A stretch of DNA of 64,000 bases, from positions 1-64,000 of the forward strand of contig JAEWBO010000042.1 of NCBI GenBank assembly GCA_023391105.1, written 5' to 3'. The notes beneath the pieces were generated by a model that saw only the letters and a program-made list of their open reading frames with translations, was not told the origin of the DNA and ran no database searches. This DNA comes from Bacillota bacterium (GTDB lineage: Bacteria > Bacillota > Clostridia > Christensenellales > SZUA-584). The stretch's first letter is position 1; each line of letters starts with the position of its first letter. The translations under genes and the position numbers were made by a program. This document shows positions 50,807 through 58,707 of the stretch, in pieces.

Positions 50807-51496
50807 ATGAAACGTATACTGATCGTTGATGATGAACCGAGCCTTATCAAGGGCTTAAGGTTTAATCTCGAGCAGCAAGACGGCTACACGGTGAATGAGG
50901 CGCTTGACGGCGAGCAGGCGCTGGAAATGTTTCAGGCGGGTCAATATGATTTGGTGCTGCTCGATCTTATGCTTCCCAAAATCGACGGCATGGAGGTTTG
51001 CCAGCGCATTCGCAGCATGTCCAACGTACCCATCATTATGCTGACGGCCAAGGATGACGACATGGATAAGATTATGGGGCTGGAGTTTGGGGCAGATGAC
51101 TACATGACAAAGCCCTTCAACATGCTGGAGTTAAAGGCACGCATCAAGACCATCTTCCGGCGTGTGGAAGGCACCGAAAAAACGCGCGAGCCGCAGGTTA
51201 TCCGTTCGCGAAATATGACGGTGAATCTGGAAAACAGAAGTGTGGAAATCGACGGGCAGGATGTCGCGCTCACGGCTAAGGAATTTGACTTGCTGCAGCT
51301 TTTCATTACCAACAAAGGCAAGGTGTACGACAGAGAAAAACTGCTCGAGCTCATATGGAAATACGAGTATCTTGGCGATCTTCGCACAGTGGATGTGCAT
51401 ATCCGCCGACTGCGCGAAAAAATCGAGCATAATCCGGCCAAGCCCGAGTTTATACTGACCAAGTGGGGAGTGGGGTACTATTTCTCGGATAAATAG
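50807..51496 (+). CDS. OmpR/PhoB-family response regulator (operon with GerMN lipoproteins)
   Basis: 229 residues from ATG 50807, 9 bases after AAGGAG; the ATG at 50801 is only 2-3 bases from it. Receiver domain: acidic DDE (8-10), phospho-acceptor Asp53 (LLDLMLPKIDG), LTAKDDD, YMTKPFN. Winged helix (about 135-229): LTAKEFDLLQLFITNKGKVYDREKLLELIWKYEYLGDLRTVDVHIRRLREKIE. Closest in look to WalR/MtrA/PhoP regulators of cell-wall metabolism. The next gene overlaps or abuts its stop (see histidine kinase), and two GerMN lipoproteins complete the operon. Confidence 0.94.
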   Translation: MKRILIVDDEPSLIKGLRFNLEQQDGYTVNEALDGEQALEMFQAGQYDLVLLDLMLPKIDGMEVCQRIRSMSNVPIIMLTAKDDDMDKIMGLEFGADDYMTKPFNMLELKARIKTIFRRVEGTEKTREPQVIRSRNMTVNLENRSVEIDGQDVALTAKEFDLLQLFITNKGKVYDREKLLELIWKYEYLGDLRTVDVHIRRLREKIEHNPAKPEFILTKWGVGYYFSDK

Positions 51497-51542
51497 ACTG
51501 CTGTATTCCATACGGTGGCGTTTTGTTTTTATCTATCTCATT

Positions 51543-52910
51543 GTGACTGCCGTCGCTTTTGCGGCGGTCACTTTTGTCATATCCTATCTTGCTGAGGACT
51601 ACCTGGTTAGCATACGCGTGCGTGACCAGCTAAAAAACACAAACAACATCGCTGTGAGCATGGCTCCGTACTTGAAAAGCGCCAATGCAAAGAAGATGTA
51701 TGAGCTGGCGGAGCAAAGCTCCAAGGAATTTGGCGGACGCTTTTTGGTGCTCAACAAATCAGGCATCGTGCAGATAGATAGCTTTTCGTTGTTTAACGGA
51801 CAAAAGCTGGATCACAAAGAGATTTCTGATGTGCTGTTAGGCCCTCTCGATACGTCGTATGGCTTTCATAAAATAGACGATGGGACAGGGGAACCGTCTT
51901 ATGCGGTTTATTATACTTCGGCCATCGTATCGGAGTCCGAGACGATCGGCGCGGTGCTGTATTCGGCGGAAATCCAGGACGTGGTCGATTTAACACAGGA
52001 GTTTATCAACATTGTCTTTTTGATCGTGGCAGGGGCCAGCCTTCTCGTGCTGATCATCAGCGTGATCTTTTCAGGCTATATCACGCGGCCCATCAACGAG
52101 CTTAAATCCGTCGCGCTATCCATATCGCGCGGTAATTTGCACCAGCGCATCAAGGTGTCGGGGCGCAATGAAATGGCCGCGCTTGCCGACACGTTTAATA
52201 CCATGAGCGAGAAGCTTGAGAACATGGACAGAAAGCGCAGCGAGTTTGTGAGCAACGCCTCGCATGAATTGAAAACACCCTTAAGCTCCATGAAGATACT
52301 TATTGAATCGCTGCTTTATCAGGATGGCGTGGACGAGAAAATATACAAGGAGTTCTTAGGAGATATCAACAACGAGATCGATCGCTTGGCAGATGTGATC
52401 TCCGGCCTTCTGACGCTGGCCAAAACGGACAGCGAGACAGAGGCGCTTAAAATCGAAAAAATACTTCTCAGCGAGCTTGTCAATAAAACGGTGAATTCAT
52501 TAAAGCCCATTGCCCACGAAAAAGACATCACGCTGACATACACTGTCAACAATGATCTTGAAGTCAACTGTGATGCAGTAAAGGTGATGCAGGCTGTGAT
52601 GAACCTTATAGATAACGCCATTAAATATACAGAAAAGGGCGGCCATGTGTGGGTCACGCTGCAAAAGTCGGGTGCAAACGCTGCAATCAGCATCAAGGAT
52701 GACGGCAGCGGCATTCCCCAAAGCGACTTGCCGCATCTTTTCGATCGTTTTTACCGTGTTGATAAGGCGCGCGCAAGAGGTACCGGCGGAAGCGGCCTTG
52801 GGCTGCATATTGCGCGCACGATTGCGCTGCTGCACGGCGGCAGCATAGAGGTGCAAAGCGAGGAAGGCGTGGGCAGCGTGTTCACGCTGTATTTGCCGAT
52901 CAAGGGATAG
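51543..52910 (+). CDS. Sensor histidine kinase (WalK/MtrB-like)
   Basis: 455 residues from GTG 51543, but the frame stays open upstream and encodes INRLLYSIRWRFVFIYLIV, the typical beginning of a kinase first TM; no ATG, GTG or TTG exists there, only CTG at 51498/51501 behind a weak GGATAAA. So the true start is probably upstream and unusual. From GTG: TM1 about 1-16 (partial), extracellular domain about 20-152, TM2 about 155-178, HAMP (GYITRPINELKSVALSISRGNLHQRI), DHp with His241 (NASHELKTPLSSM), HATPase with NLIDNAIKYT, DDGSGIP and GTGGSGLGLHIA. Partner of the preceding regulator; signal probably from the envelope. Confidence 0.93.
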   Translation: MTAVAFAAVTFVISYLAEDYLVSIRVRDQLKNTNNIAVSMAPYLKSANAKKMYELAEQSSKEFGGRFLVLNKSGIVQIDSFSLFNGQKLDHKEISDVLLGPLDTSYGFHKIDDGTGEPSYAVYYTSAIVSESETIGAVLYSAEIQDVVDLTQEFINIVFLIVAGASLLVLIISVIFSGYITRPINELKSVALSISRGNLHQRIKVSGRNEMAALADTFNTMSEKLENMDRKRSEFVSNASHELKTPLSSMKILIESLLYQDGVDEKIYKEFLGDINNEIDRLADVISGLLTLAKTDSETEALKIEKILLSELVNKTVNSLKPIAHEKDITLTYTVNNDLEVNCDAVKVMQAVMNLIDNAIKYTEKGGHVWVTLQKSGANAAISIKDDGSGIPQSDLPHLFDRFYRVDKARARGTGGSGLGLHIARTIALLHGGSIEVQSEEGVGSVFTLYLPIKG

Positions 52911-52922
52911 GAGTAAAAACAC

Positions 52923-53870
52923 ATGTCTAGGATGAAGATTGTCGCGTTTTTTTTGGTACTGATCATGGCCTTATCCGGATGCGCGGCTATGAATAATGAA
53001 GAGCCCAAAAAAAATACGCCGGATATCAATCCGAAAGCAGAGTCAGCCAATAAGGATACGTCCAAGGTGACGCTCTACTATTCATATAAAGGACAGCAGC
53101 TGCTTGCGGGTGAGACGCGTTCGATAGACGTGCCAGTGAGCGAGAAGCTTGAAAAAGCCGTTATCAGAGCACTCATCGACGGGCCTTCTGCCGACCGCAG
53201 CCAGCTTGTTGGGTTGTTCTGGGATGATGTAGAGCTTGTAGATGTGAAGGACAATGAAGATATACTTTTTGTAACGCTCAGCGAAGAATTTATTACCACT
53301 CAGCCGGAGACGCCTGTGCTGGGAGAGGGAACGGTGGCGGACCGCAAAAAGCTTGCGATTTATTCCATTGTCAATACGATTACCGAGATGGGTAAATACT
53401 CAAGCGTGCAGTTTTATGTGGAGAGCAGCGGCGGCACTATGCGTATCACGAAAAGTGACGCAGGGTTTGGAGACAGCCAGGAGCCGCTTGATCGGCAGAG
53501 CTGGGAGAATGAATACATTCTCACACCCGAAAACACGCTGAAAGAAGCGCTGGATTCCTACAACAAAAAGGATTGGACGGAGCTATACGATTACACCGCT
53601 TATATGAACCCTGACGGCACAGTAAAGCCGGACAGCGATGTGTTTACCGCGGCGCTTGGGGAAACCGGCAATGCATTGGATTCATATAATCCGATAGGTG
53701 TGAATGTAGCCAACGACGGGCAATCTGCCGTGGTCATACTTGACTATACAATAAAGACGCGAAACGGTGATATTGACAGGACGAAAATCCCTGTTGTCCT
53801 TGTCAGGGAAGAGGAAATATGGAAACTCTCTTATTCTTCAGTGATCAACGTGCTGATTAATGTGGGGTAA
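52923..53870 (+). CDS. GerMN-domain lipoprotein A
   Basis: 315 residues. A lipoprotein signal peptide with lipobox LSGC (Cys20 region, MKIVAFFLVLIMALSGCAAM) is followed by a disordered acidic linker and one GerMN domain (about 45-185): VTLYYSYKGQQLLAGETRSI, LEKAVIRALIDGP, LFWDDVELVDVKDNEDILFVTLSEEF, RKKLAIYSIVNTITEMGKYSSVQFYVES. The C-terminal part (about 200-315) looks like a small SnoaL/NTF2-like cone domain (LKEALDSYNKKDWTELYDYTAYMNPDG...IWKLSYSSV), which is tentative. It lies outside the membrane beside the kinase. ATG 52923 behind AGGAG. Probably modulates the kinase or the cell wall. Confidence 0.88.
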   Translation: MSRMKIVAFFLVLIMALSGCAAMNNEEPKKNTPDINPKAESANKDTSKVTLYYSYKGQQLLAGETRSIDVPVSEKLEKAVIRALIDGPSADRSQLVGLFWDDVELVDVKDNEDILFVTLSEEFITTQPETPVLGEGTVADRKKLAIYSIVNTITEMGKYSSVQFYVESSGGTMRITKSDAGFGDSQEPLDRQSWENEYILTPENTLKEALDSYNKKDWTELYDYTAYMNPDGTVKPDSDVFTAALGETGNALDSYNPIGVNVANDGQSAVVILDYTIKTRNGDIDRTKIPVVLVREEEIWKLSYSSVINVLINVG

Positions 53871-53874
53871 AGCA

Positions 53875-55425
53875 ATGAAACGACTCATCCTTGCCGTATT
53901 GGTCATCTGTTTATTGTTTACAGGATGCGGCGTGATACATGACACAAAAGGAGCCGGTGATGATGTGCCAACAACCGAGCTTGATTTAAGCAGTCTTGAC
54001 GCAGAGGGCAGCACCAAAAAGGCGGCAATCTATTTTCTCAACAGCGCAAACGGAATGCTGACCGCTGACCCACGCTTTATCACGGTCGAGCAAAATACAA
54101 ACCCTGCCGAAGCGGCGATCAAAGCCTTGCTCGGCGGGCCGATCAATGAAAGCCTCAAAAGTGTGGCTCCTGAAGGCATGAGACTGGATTTTATTGAGTA
54201 CTCCAATGGCGTGGGCAACATCTATCTCAAGTACGACGGGACTCCCATGGAGCAAAGTGATAAATATACCATGGAGCTGGCCATTGCCAATACCGTTTCC
54301 GACCTGCTTGGCGCAACCGCTGTCAACATCTTTTATAACGGCTTACGCGAGGGCTTTCAGGGCTATCCGTCCGCTCCACTCAAAAAGCAGACGGTAACCG
54401 TCGAGGAAGCATTTAACGGCGCAAAGGCCAAGTATTTACCATCTGAGCTCACGGAAAATCAAAATAACGCCATTCCGACACAAACACCTCAGGCTGACAG
54501 CGAAACAACTGAGGACGTTCCAAAAACAAATACAATTTCCACGGTACTGTATTTTGTGTCTGCCAGCGGTGATTATATTTTGCCGGAAGTGAGGGACATT
54601 ACATACGCCACCACGGGCACCGGTATTGATAAAATTGCAATCAGCAGCGCGTACGTGGAGACGATCATCAACGAACTTAAAGTGGATCCATTGAATACAG
54701 TGACGATGGAAAGTCCGATTGAATCAGATGCCTTTCTAATTCGAGAACCGGAGCTGATAGAAAACGCAGACGGCACATTAAATGTGGCGTTAGCTTTTGA
54801 TAAGCCTCCGACGGGTATAGCATCCGCAGTGTCTAAGAAGCTTGCATATGCAGCGATGGTTTACACGATCACCGGGTTTATTCCGAATATAAAAGCTGTC
54901 TATATCTATGTGGACAACGCGCTTGTATATCAATTGAACGACAATACCGATGCCACGCGCAGGAGCGACTTTATTGGATATATCGGCAGCAGTGCCCCGC
55001 TATTCTTGCAGTACGCAGATTCCGGCCTTTTAATCGAAGTATCGCGGAGCATGGAACAAGGAAAGATTTGGAGCGCGCTTGAACGCGTACGCGCAATTGT
55101 GCGAGGCCCGCAGGAAGGCGACATTGGCAACGTCAATCCGGTTATATACTCAGACATGACGGAGGACGGCGTATTATCCGTTGACGTGTATGGCGACACG
55201 GCCTTTGTCAACTTGTCCGCAGATTTTAAAAAAGCGTGTGAGGAGCTCTCCCCCAAAGACGAGATGCTGCTTGTTTATGCCATCGTCAACACAGCGACAG
55301 CGATGGATGGTATCAATAAGGTTCAGTTTCTGGTGGAGGGAGCACAGACGGACACGCTTGCTGGCCATCTGTGCATCTCCGACCCGTTCCTTAGAAATTT
55401 CGGCATTATCAAAAACGGCAGTTAA
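53875..55425 (+). CDS. GerMN-domain lipoprotein B (two GerMN copies)
   Basis: 516 residues from ATG 53875, 4 bases after the previous stop; an in-frame upstream start at 53860 would overlap the previous gene. Lipobox LFTGC near residue 17. First GerMN domain about 45-190 (AAIYFLNSANGMLTADPRFI, AIKALLGGPINESLKSVAPEGMRLD, MELAIANTVSDLLGATAVNIFYNG); a linker rich in Thr, Gln and Asp; a middle region (ILPEVRDITYA...AYAAMVYTITGFIPNIKAVYIYVDN) that resembles a degenerate GerMN fold; and a last GerMN domain about 365-516 (LIEVSRSMEQGKIWSALERVRAIVRGP...LSADFKKACEELSPKDEMLLVYAIVNTATAMDGINKVQFLVEG). Anchored outside. Part of the kinase operon; actinobacterial LpqB is the nearest functional parallel. 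Confidence 0.87.
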   Translation: MKRLILAVLVICLLFTGCGVIHDTKGAGDDVPTTELDLSSLDAEGSTKKAAIYFLNSANGMLTADPRFITVEQNTNPAEAAIKALLGGPINESLKSVAPEGMRLDFIEYSNGVGNIYLKYDGTPMEQSDKYTMELAIANTVSDLLGATAVNIFYNGLREGFQGYPSAPLKKQTVTVEEAFNGAKAKYLPSELTENQNNAIPTQTPQADSETTEDVPKTNTISTVLYFVSASGDYILPEVRDITYATTGTGIDKIAISSAYVETIINELKVDPLNTVTMESPIESDAFLIREPELIENADGTLNVALAFDKPPTGIASAVSKKLAYAAMVYTITGFIPNIKAVYIYVDNALVYQLNDNTDATRRSDFIGYIGSSAPLFLQYADSGLLIEVSRSMEQGKIWSALERVRAIVRGPQEGDIGNVNPVIYSDMTEDGVLSVDVYGDTAFVNLSADFKKACEELSPKDEMLLVYAIVNTATAMDGINKVQFLVEGAQTDTLAGHLCISDPFLRNFGIIKNGS

Positions 55426-55428
55426 AAT

Positions 55429-57264
55429 CTATATGTCAATTTCCACTTTGTATTCTTCAAGCCACATGTTGAGCTGAAGCAGGAAGGCGAAAAGCTGCGG
55501 TCCTGTCATGAGCTGCCCGAACCACGGTGTCACAAGGCTTAACGAATCGAGCATTTCTTCCACTGCTGCTCTGTCGACAAGCGCATGTATAGGTGCTTGC
55601 GGGTCGGCGAGCGTGGCCTTGAGCGCTGTTGAAACCATCCTTGTGTATTCGGGATTGTGCGTCTTGGGATATGGGCTTTTCTTTCGATTGTAAATGCTCT
55701 CGGGCAGCAGATCCTTCACAGCGAGGCGGAGTATGCCCTTTTCCATACCGCCTAAGTTCTTGATGCTCCATGGAATGTTCCACGCGTATTCGGCAATTCG
55801 GTGGTCACAGAACGGCACACGCACCTCAAGACCGCACGCCATGCTCATTCTGTCCTTACGCTCCAGCAGATTCGCCATAAACCATTTTATATTCAAATAG
55901 AACATCTGACGGCGGCGGCGCTCCAGCGGCGATTCATCTCCCAGCAGCGGTGTTTCTTCAATGGTATCGAAGTATCGGCTTTTTGCGTAGCCTTCAATAT
56001 TCAGCCCTGCGAGCCCGCGGGACATCACGTTGCGACGAAGATCAAGGGAATTGGCCCATGGGAACATATCGAGATTTAGCAGCTCCTCACGGTAAAACCA
56101 CGGGTAGCCGCCAAATATTTCATCTGCACATTCCCCGGAAAGCGCCACTGTGGCGTGTTTTTTTATTTCCCGGCAAAACAGCAGCAAGCTTGAATCGACA
56201 TCTGCCATGCCCGGCAAGTCGCGGGCGATCATCGCGCCGCGCAAAGCGTCCACCAGCTGATCTGAATCAAAAAAGCAGGGCTGATGCTCGCTGCCGATGT
56301 GTCGACGCATGATATCGATATAATCACTGTCGGGGCTGGGCTGGAACACGCTGCGTGCAAAAAACTTGTCGTTATCCGTATAATCGATAGAGAAGGTACA
56401 GAGCGTATCACCTTTTTCCGCAGCCGCTTGCGCTGCGATGGCAGACAGCGTGCTCGAATCAATACCGCCTGAAAGGAATGTGCAGACAGGCACATCCGCG
56501 ACCAGCTGGCGTTTTGCGGAGTCGATAATAAGATGGCGCAGCTTATCGGTGGTTTCGTGCAGACTGTCGGTGTGTTCAGCGCTCACGAAGTCCCAGTATT
56601 TATGCACATAGGTGCCGAGCGGTGAATAAATCATACACTCACCGGGGCGCAGTTCGTCAATACCTTTAAACAGCGTTTTGCCTGCGGTGCGTGCGGGAGC
56701 CAGAGCAAAAAGCTCAAGCAGTCCGTTTTCAGCTAATATGGGGGATATGTATGGATGAGCCAGCAACGATTTGATCTCAGAACCAAAAAGCAACGCATGA
56801 GATGTACGTGCGATAAACAACGGTTTGACACCCATTCTGTCCCGCGCGAGGTAGACGCGTTGTTTTTTCTCGTCCCAGATAGCAAATGCAAAAATGCCGT
56901 TGAAGCGCTCCACGCATGAAGGACCCCACTCCACATAAGAAAGCAAAAGAACCTCGGTGTCCGAGTGCGAGAAAAAGCTGTGCCCTTTGTGGATCAGCTC
57001 GCGCCTTAATTCCGGCGTGTTGTAAAGCTCACCATTGTAGACGATGGTATATGTATTGGTACCGATGCTGCGCGTCATTGGCTGGCTGCCGCCCGCAGGG
57101 TCCACAACCGTTAGACGACGATGGCCCAGCGCCACCTGATGCGTCATAAACGTGCCCGCGGAATCGGGGCCTCGGTGCGTGACGGTATCCAGCATGGCTG
57201 CCAGTGTTTTGCTCTCCTTGAGCATGTCATTTTCAAAGTCCACAATACCTACGATTCCACACAT
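55429..57264 (-). CDS. asnB: Asparagine synthase (glutamine-hydrolysing)
   Basis: 611 residues from the ATG at 57264, because the mature enzyme needs Cys2 as glutaminase nucleophile (MCGIVGIVDF); the in-frame ATG at 57291 would bury it. The glutaminase domain (1-200) has THRGPDSAG, YNGELYNTPELR and HSDTEVLLLSYVEWG. The synthetase domain has PP-loop FLSGGIDSSTLSAIAA at about 255, SGECADEIFGGYPWFYREE and GLEVRVPFCDHRIAEYAWNIPW. It makes asparagine from aspartate, ATP and glutamine. Convergent with the lipoprotein gene: the stop codons are 3 bases apart, with no terminator between. The ribosome site GGGGG is 11 bases from the start, weak. Confidence 0.95.
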   Translation of the reverse strand: MCGIVGIVDFENDMLKESKTLAAMLDTVTHRGPDSAGTFMTHQVALGHRRLTVVDPAGGSQPMTRSIGTNTYTIVYNGELYNTPELRRELIHKGHSFFSHSDTEVLLLSYVEWGPSCVERFNGIFAFAIWDEKKQRVYLARDRMGVKPLFIARTSHALLFGSEIKSLLAHPYISPILAENGLLELFALAPARTAGKTLFKGIDELRPGECMIYSPLGTYVHKYWDFVSAEHTDSLHETTDKLRHLIIDSAKRQLVADVPVCTFLSGGIDSSTLSAIAAQAAAEKGDTLCTFSIDYTDNDKFFARSVFQPSPDSDYIDIMRRHIGSEHQPCFFDSDQLVDALRGAMIARDLPGMADVDSSLLLFCREIKKHATVALSGECADEIFGGYPWFYREELLNLDMFPWANSLDLRRNVMSRGLAGLNIEGYAKSRYFDTIEETPLLGDESPLERRRRQMFYLNIKWFMANLLERKDRMSMACGLEVRVPFCDHRIAEYAWNIPWSIKNLGGMEKGILRLAVKDLLPESIYNRKKSPYPKTHNPEYTRMVSTALKATLADPQAPIHALVDRAAVEEMLDSLSLVTPWFGQLMTGPQLFAFLLQLNMWLEEYKVEIDI

Positions 57265-57479
57265 AAGTTCATAGCCCCCGTCAAAAGTCATTGATATGGA
57301 AACACCGGATTATTGCTAATAAAGAAACGTCTTTGTGCCCTCGCCATGATCAGTGTTTCTCTTAACAGTATATGAACACCGTCTCTGTGCGTGAATGACA
57401 GCATCCAAACAGGCTGTTGCATAGGCATCCAAAATGCATTAGAATAAATGGAAAAGATATGGTGAAAGAGGAGACATTC

Positions 57480-57977
57480 GTGACGAAAAAAACTCCTACC
57501 AGAACGCTTGTTATTTCAGGTATACTTGCCGCACTCATTTTTGTTTTTACATTTCTAATTCGTGTGCCTGTCAACAGTACCGGCGCGTATATGAACATTG
57601 GTGACAGCGTCATCTACTGCGCAGGAATGCTGGTGGGCGCACCGTGGGCGGCGGCCGCGTCGGGCATAGGCAGCATGCTGGCAGACATACTGTTGGGCGG
57701 CGGTATCTATATTCCCGCGACGCTTGTCATTAAAGCGTTAATGGGCCTTGTGTGTGCGCTGCTGATGAAGAACGGGGGATTGCCGAAGTTTATATTGGCG
57801 TGCGTCCTGGGCGGCGCGGTCATGACGGTGGGATATGGCTTGTTTGAATGGGTCATGTTCGGCTGGGCATATGCAGCGGGCACTTTGGTGTTTAATCTGA
57901 TACAATGGGCGGCGGGCGTCGCTGTGGCGGTGGCGCTATATTATCCGGTAAAAAGAACAAAAGGACTGTTATCATGA
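57480..57977 (+). CDS. ECF transporter S-component-like membrane protein
   Basis: 165 residues from GTG 57480, preceded by AGAGGAG; upstream in-frame ATGs lack a ribosome site. The protein has about five hydrophobic segments (TLVISGILAALIFVFTFLI; IGDSVIYCAGMLVGAPWAAAASGIGSMLADILLGG; IPATLVIKALMGLVCALLM; FILACVLGGAVMTVGYGLFEWVMFG; LVFNLIQWAAGVAVAVALYY). The AAASGIGSMLADILLG stretch is characteristic of S components that bind vitamins with ECF-A/T modules encoded elsewhere. The substrate cannot be told; no known riboswitch is recognisable in its 5' leader. Its stop overlaps the next ATG (ATGA). Confidence 0.8.
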   Translation: MTKKTPTRTLVISGILAALIFVFTFLIRVPVNSTGAYMNIGDSVIYCAGMLVGAPWAAAASGIGSMLADILLGGGIYIPATLVIKALMGLVCALLMKNGGLPKFILACVLGGAVMTVGYGLFEWVMFGWAYAAGTLVFNLIQWAAGVAVAVALYYPVKRTKGLLS

Positions 57978-58705
57978 AACTGACATGTATCGGACGGTAC
58001 GGGCCGTATCCGCGCGCAGGCGGAAGCTGCTCGTGCTATCTTCTTCAATATCAAGAAAAGAATATCGTGATCGATATGGGCTGTGGTTCATTGACTAAGC
58101 TGCTGGGGTTGCTGCGCGTGGCGGATATTGATGCGTTGGTGCTCTCGCATCTGCACGCGGATCACATGGGCGACGTATTGACACTGCGCTACGCGCTCGA
58201 CGCGTCAAAGAAAATGGGACAAAGGCAGGCGCCGCTTTCCGTCTATTTGCCGGGACAGCCGGAAATTGAATCCGGACTAATCAGCGGACACGGCATGATA
58301 GACGCGCATATCATATCGGACGGCATGAGCGCCAATATCTGCGGCATTGATGTGACATTCTCGCTGATGCCGCACGCGGTGCCAAGCTACGCGATGAAAT
58401 TCTGCGCGGATGGCAAAACCTTTGTCTATTCGGGAGACACCAAGGAAAACGACAAGCTTGCCCCATTCGCTTCCGGCGCTGATATGCTGCTTATGGAAGC
58501 GGCATATCTCTCCCGCGACAAAACGCCCGGTGCGCCGCATGTGAATGCCATTGAAGCGGGCCGTATTGCGCTTAACGGACAGGTGAAACGCATGCTTGTC
58601 ACGCACATTTTCCCAGAATACAACGAGTATGACATTTTGAATGAGGTGAGGGAAAGCTTCCCGTCAGCAGAGCTGATTGAGGAATCAAAGATGTACGAGG
58701 TTTAG
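57974..58705 (+). CDS. RNase Z-like metallo-beta-lactamase hydrolase
   Basis: 243 residues from ATG 57974, overlapping the preceding stop by 4 bases. Metallo-beta-lactamase fold with LSHLHADHMGD (HxHxDH), PHAVPSYAMKF (His), FVYSGDTKENDKL (Asp) and RMLVTHIFPEY (last His). The N-terminus TCIGRYGPYPRAGGSCSCYLL is typical of short cytoplasmic ElaC/RNase Z relatives. Activity may be on tRNA 3' ends or a small phosphodiester. It lies 3 bases upstream of comEC, so one operon with it and holA. Confidence 0.87.
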   Translation: MKLTCIGRYGPYPRAGGSCSCYLLQYQEKNIVIDMGCGSLTKLLGLLRVADIDALVLSHLHADHMGDVLTLRYALDASKKMGQRQAPLSVYLPGQPEIESGLISGHGMIDAHIISDGMSANICGIDVTFSLMPHAVPSYAMKFCADGKTFVYSGDTKENDKLAPFASGADMLLMEAAYLSRDKTPGAPHVNAIEAGRIALNGQVKRMLVTHIFPEYNEYDILNEVRESFPSAELIEESKMYEV

Positions 58706-58707
58706 CC

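Noticed and set aside
57265..57479. Possible vitamin riboswitch before the ECF-type gene
   Set aside because: I looked for THF, preQ1, TPP, FMN and cobalamin core motifs in the 215-bp leader and found none that fit.
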